Shown: positions 5,531 to 5,632 of the stretch, in pieces | Layout of the letters: every line of letters starts with the position of its first letter | Numbering within the stretch: the stretch's first letter is position 1 | Assembly: GCA_001593925.1 (NCBI GenBank) | Contig: LUCD01000099.1 | Span: 1-5,632, forward strand | DNA: 5,632 nt | Reading direction: 5' to 3' | Source: Candidatus Bathyarchaeota archaeon B26-1 | GTDB lineage: Archaea > Thermoproteota > Bathyarchaeia > Bathyarchaeales > B26-1 | The notes under the pieces: model-generated | What the model saw: only the letters and a program-made list of their open reading frames with translations | What the model was told of the DNA's origin: nothing | Databases searched by the model: none | Program-made: the position numbers and the translations under genes

Positions 5531-5632
5531 TTAGCTTCTCTTAGGTTCCTCCTTCACCGGGTTCCTCAGAACCCCTATCTTCTCGAACTCGATCTCGACT
5601 ACGTCTCCGTCCTTCAGGTAGGTGCCGTCCTT
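5531..5632 (-). CDS. C-terminal end of a fumarylacetoacetate hydrolase (FAH) family protein, 5' end outside the window
   Basis: The frame runs in from the right edge and ends at TAA (5531-5533), giving 33 residues. The sequence LKDGDVVEIEFEKIGVLRNPV is the highly characteristic closing segment of FAH-family enzymes (usual form 'L-x-x-GD-x-V-x-x-x-I-x-x-I-G-x-L-x-N-x-V'). The family includes acylpyruvate hydrolases, decarboxylases and, in archaea and bacteria, sugar-acid dehydratases and 2,4-diketo-3-deoxy-sugar-acid hydrolases. The catalytic Glu/Asp metal ligands lie upstream outside the window, so activity cannot be judged. Its same-strand position ahead of a polysaccharide lyase makes a role in uronate or keto-sugar-acid breakdown plausible, but this is inference. 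Confidence 0.85.
   Translation of the reverse strand, partial: KDGTYLKDGDVVEIEFEKIGVLRNPVKEEPKRS

Overview
The window looks like chromosomal DNA from an archaeon, probably Thermoproteota/TACK-like; Bathyarchaeia is a guess, and no lineage marker is present. The signs are an XPD/Rad3-type iron-sulfur helicase, TATA-like AT boxes about 25-30 bases ahead of starts, TTG starts with GAGG-type ribosome sites, arginine codons dominated by AGG/AGA, and a possible leaderless gene. There is no rRNA, tRNA, CRISPR array or recognisable insertion sequence.

Layout, left to right. Positions 1-391 (+) hold the 3' end of a gene resembling the C-terminus of a phage-tail/contractile-injection baseplate hub protein. 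Two bases after its stop comes an intact gene for a 70-residue basic protein that I do not recognise. Positions 435-1268 (-) encode a complete metal-dependent TIM-barrel hydrolase (amidohydrolase 2, COG2159-like), convergent with the tail-like pair. The divergent spacer (about 1269-1429) carries promoter-like boxes, a perfect 9-bp inverted repeat and two ribosome sites. Positions 1430-3448 (+) encode a 672-residue XPD-like helicase with an added N-terminal zinc ribbon. It meets head-on, 37 bases away, a long (-) gene (3486-5387) for a heparinase II/III-like polysaccharide lyase. Upstream of that, on the same strand, is the last 33 codons of a fumarylacetoacetate-hydrolase (FAH) family enzyme followed by a terminator-like hairpin and T-tract. 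No stretch longer than about 160 bases lacks a gene.

How the genes may work together. The lyase and the FAH-family gene are adjacent on one strand. They could take part in breakdown of uronate-containing glycans, with the lyase releasing unsaturated uronates and the FAH-fold enzyme acting on a keto-sugar acid; this is inference from family knowledge. The TIM-barrel hydrolase may belong to the same carbon metabolism, but the helicase gene separates it. The helicase is a DNA-repair type enzyme with no evident link to its neighbours. The tail-like pair is the end of a different module that continues to the left of the window. The most unusual points are the tail-hub-like module edge, the zinc-ribbon/XPD fusion, the hairpin with T-tract in the divergent spacer, and the lyase in an apparently archaeal setting without a visible signal peptide.
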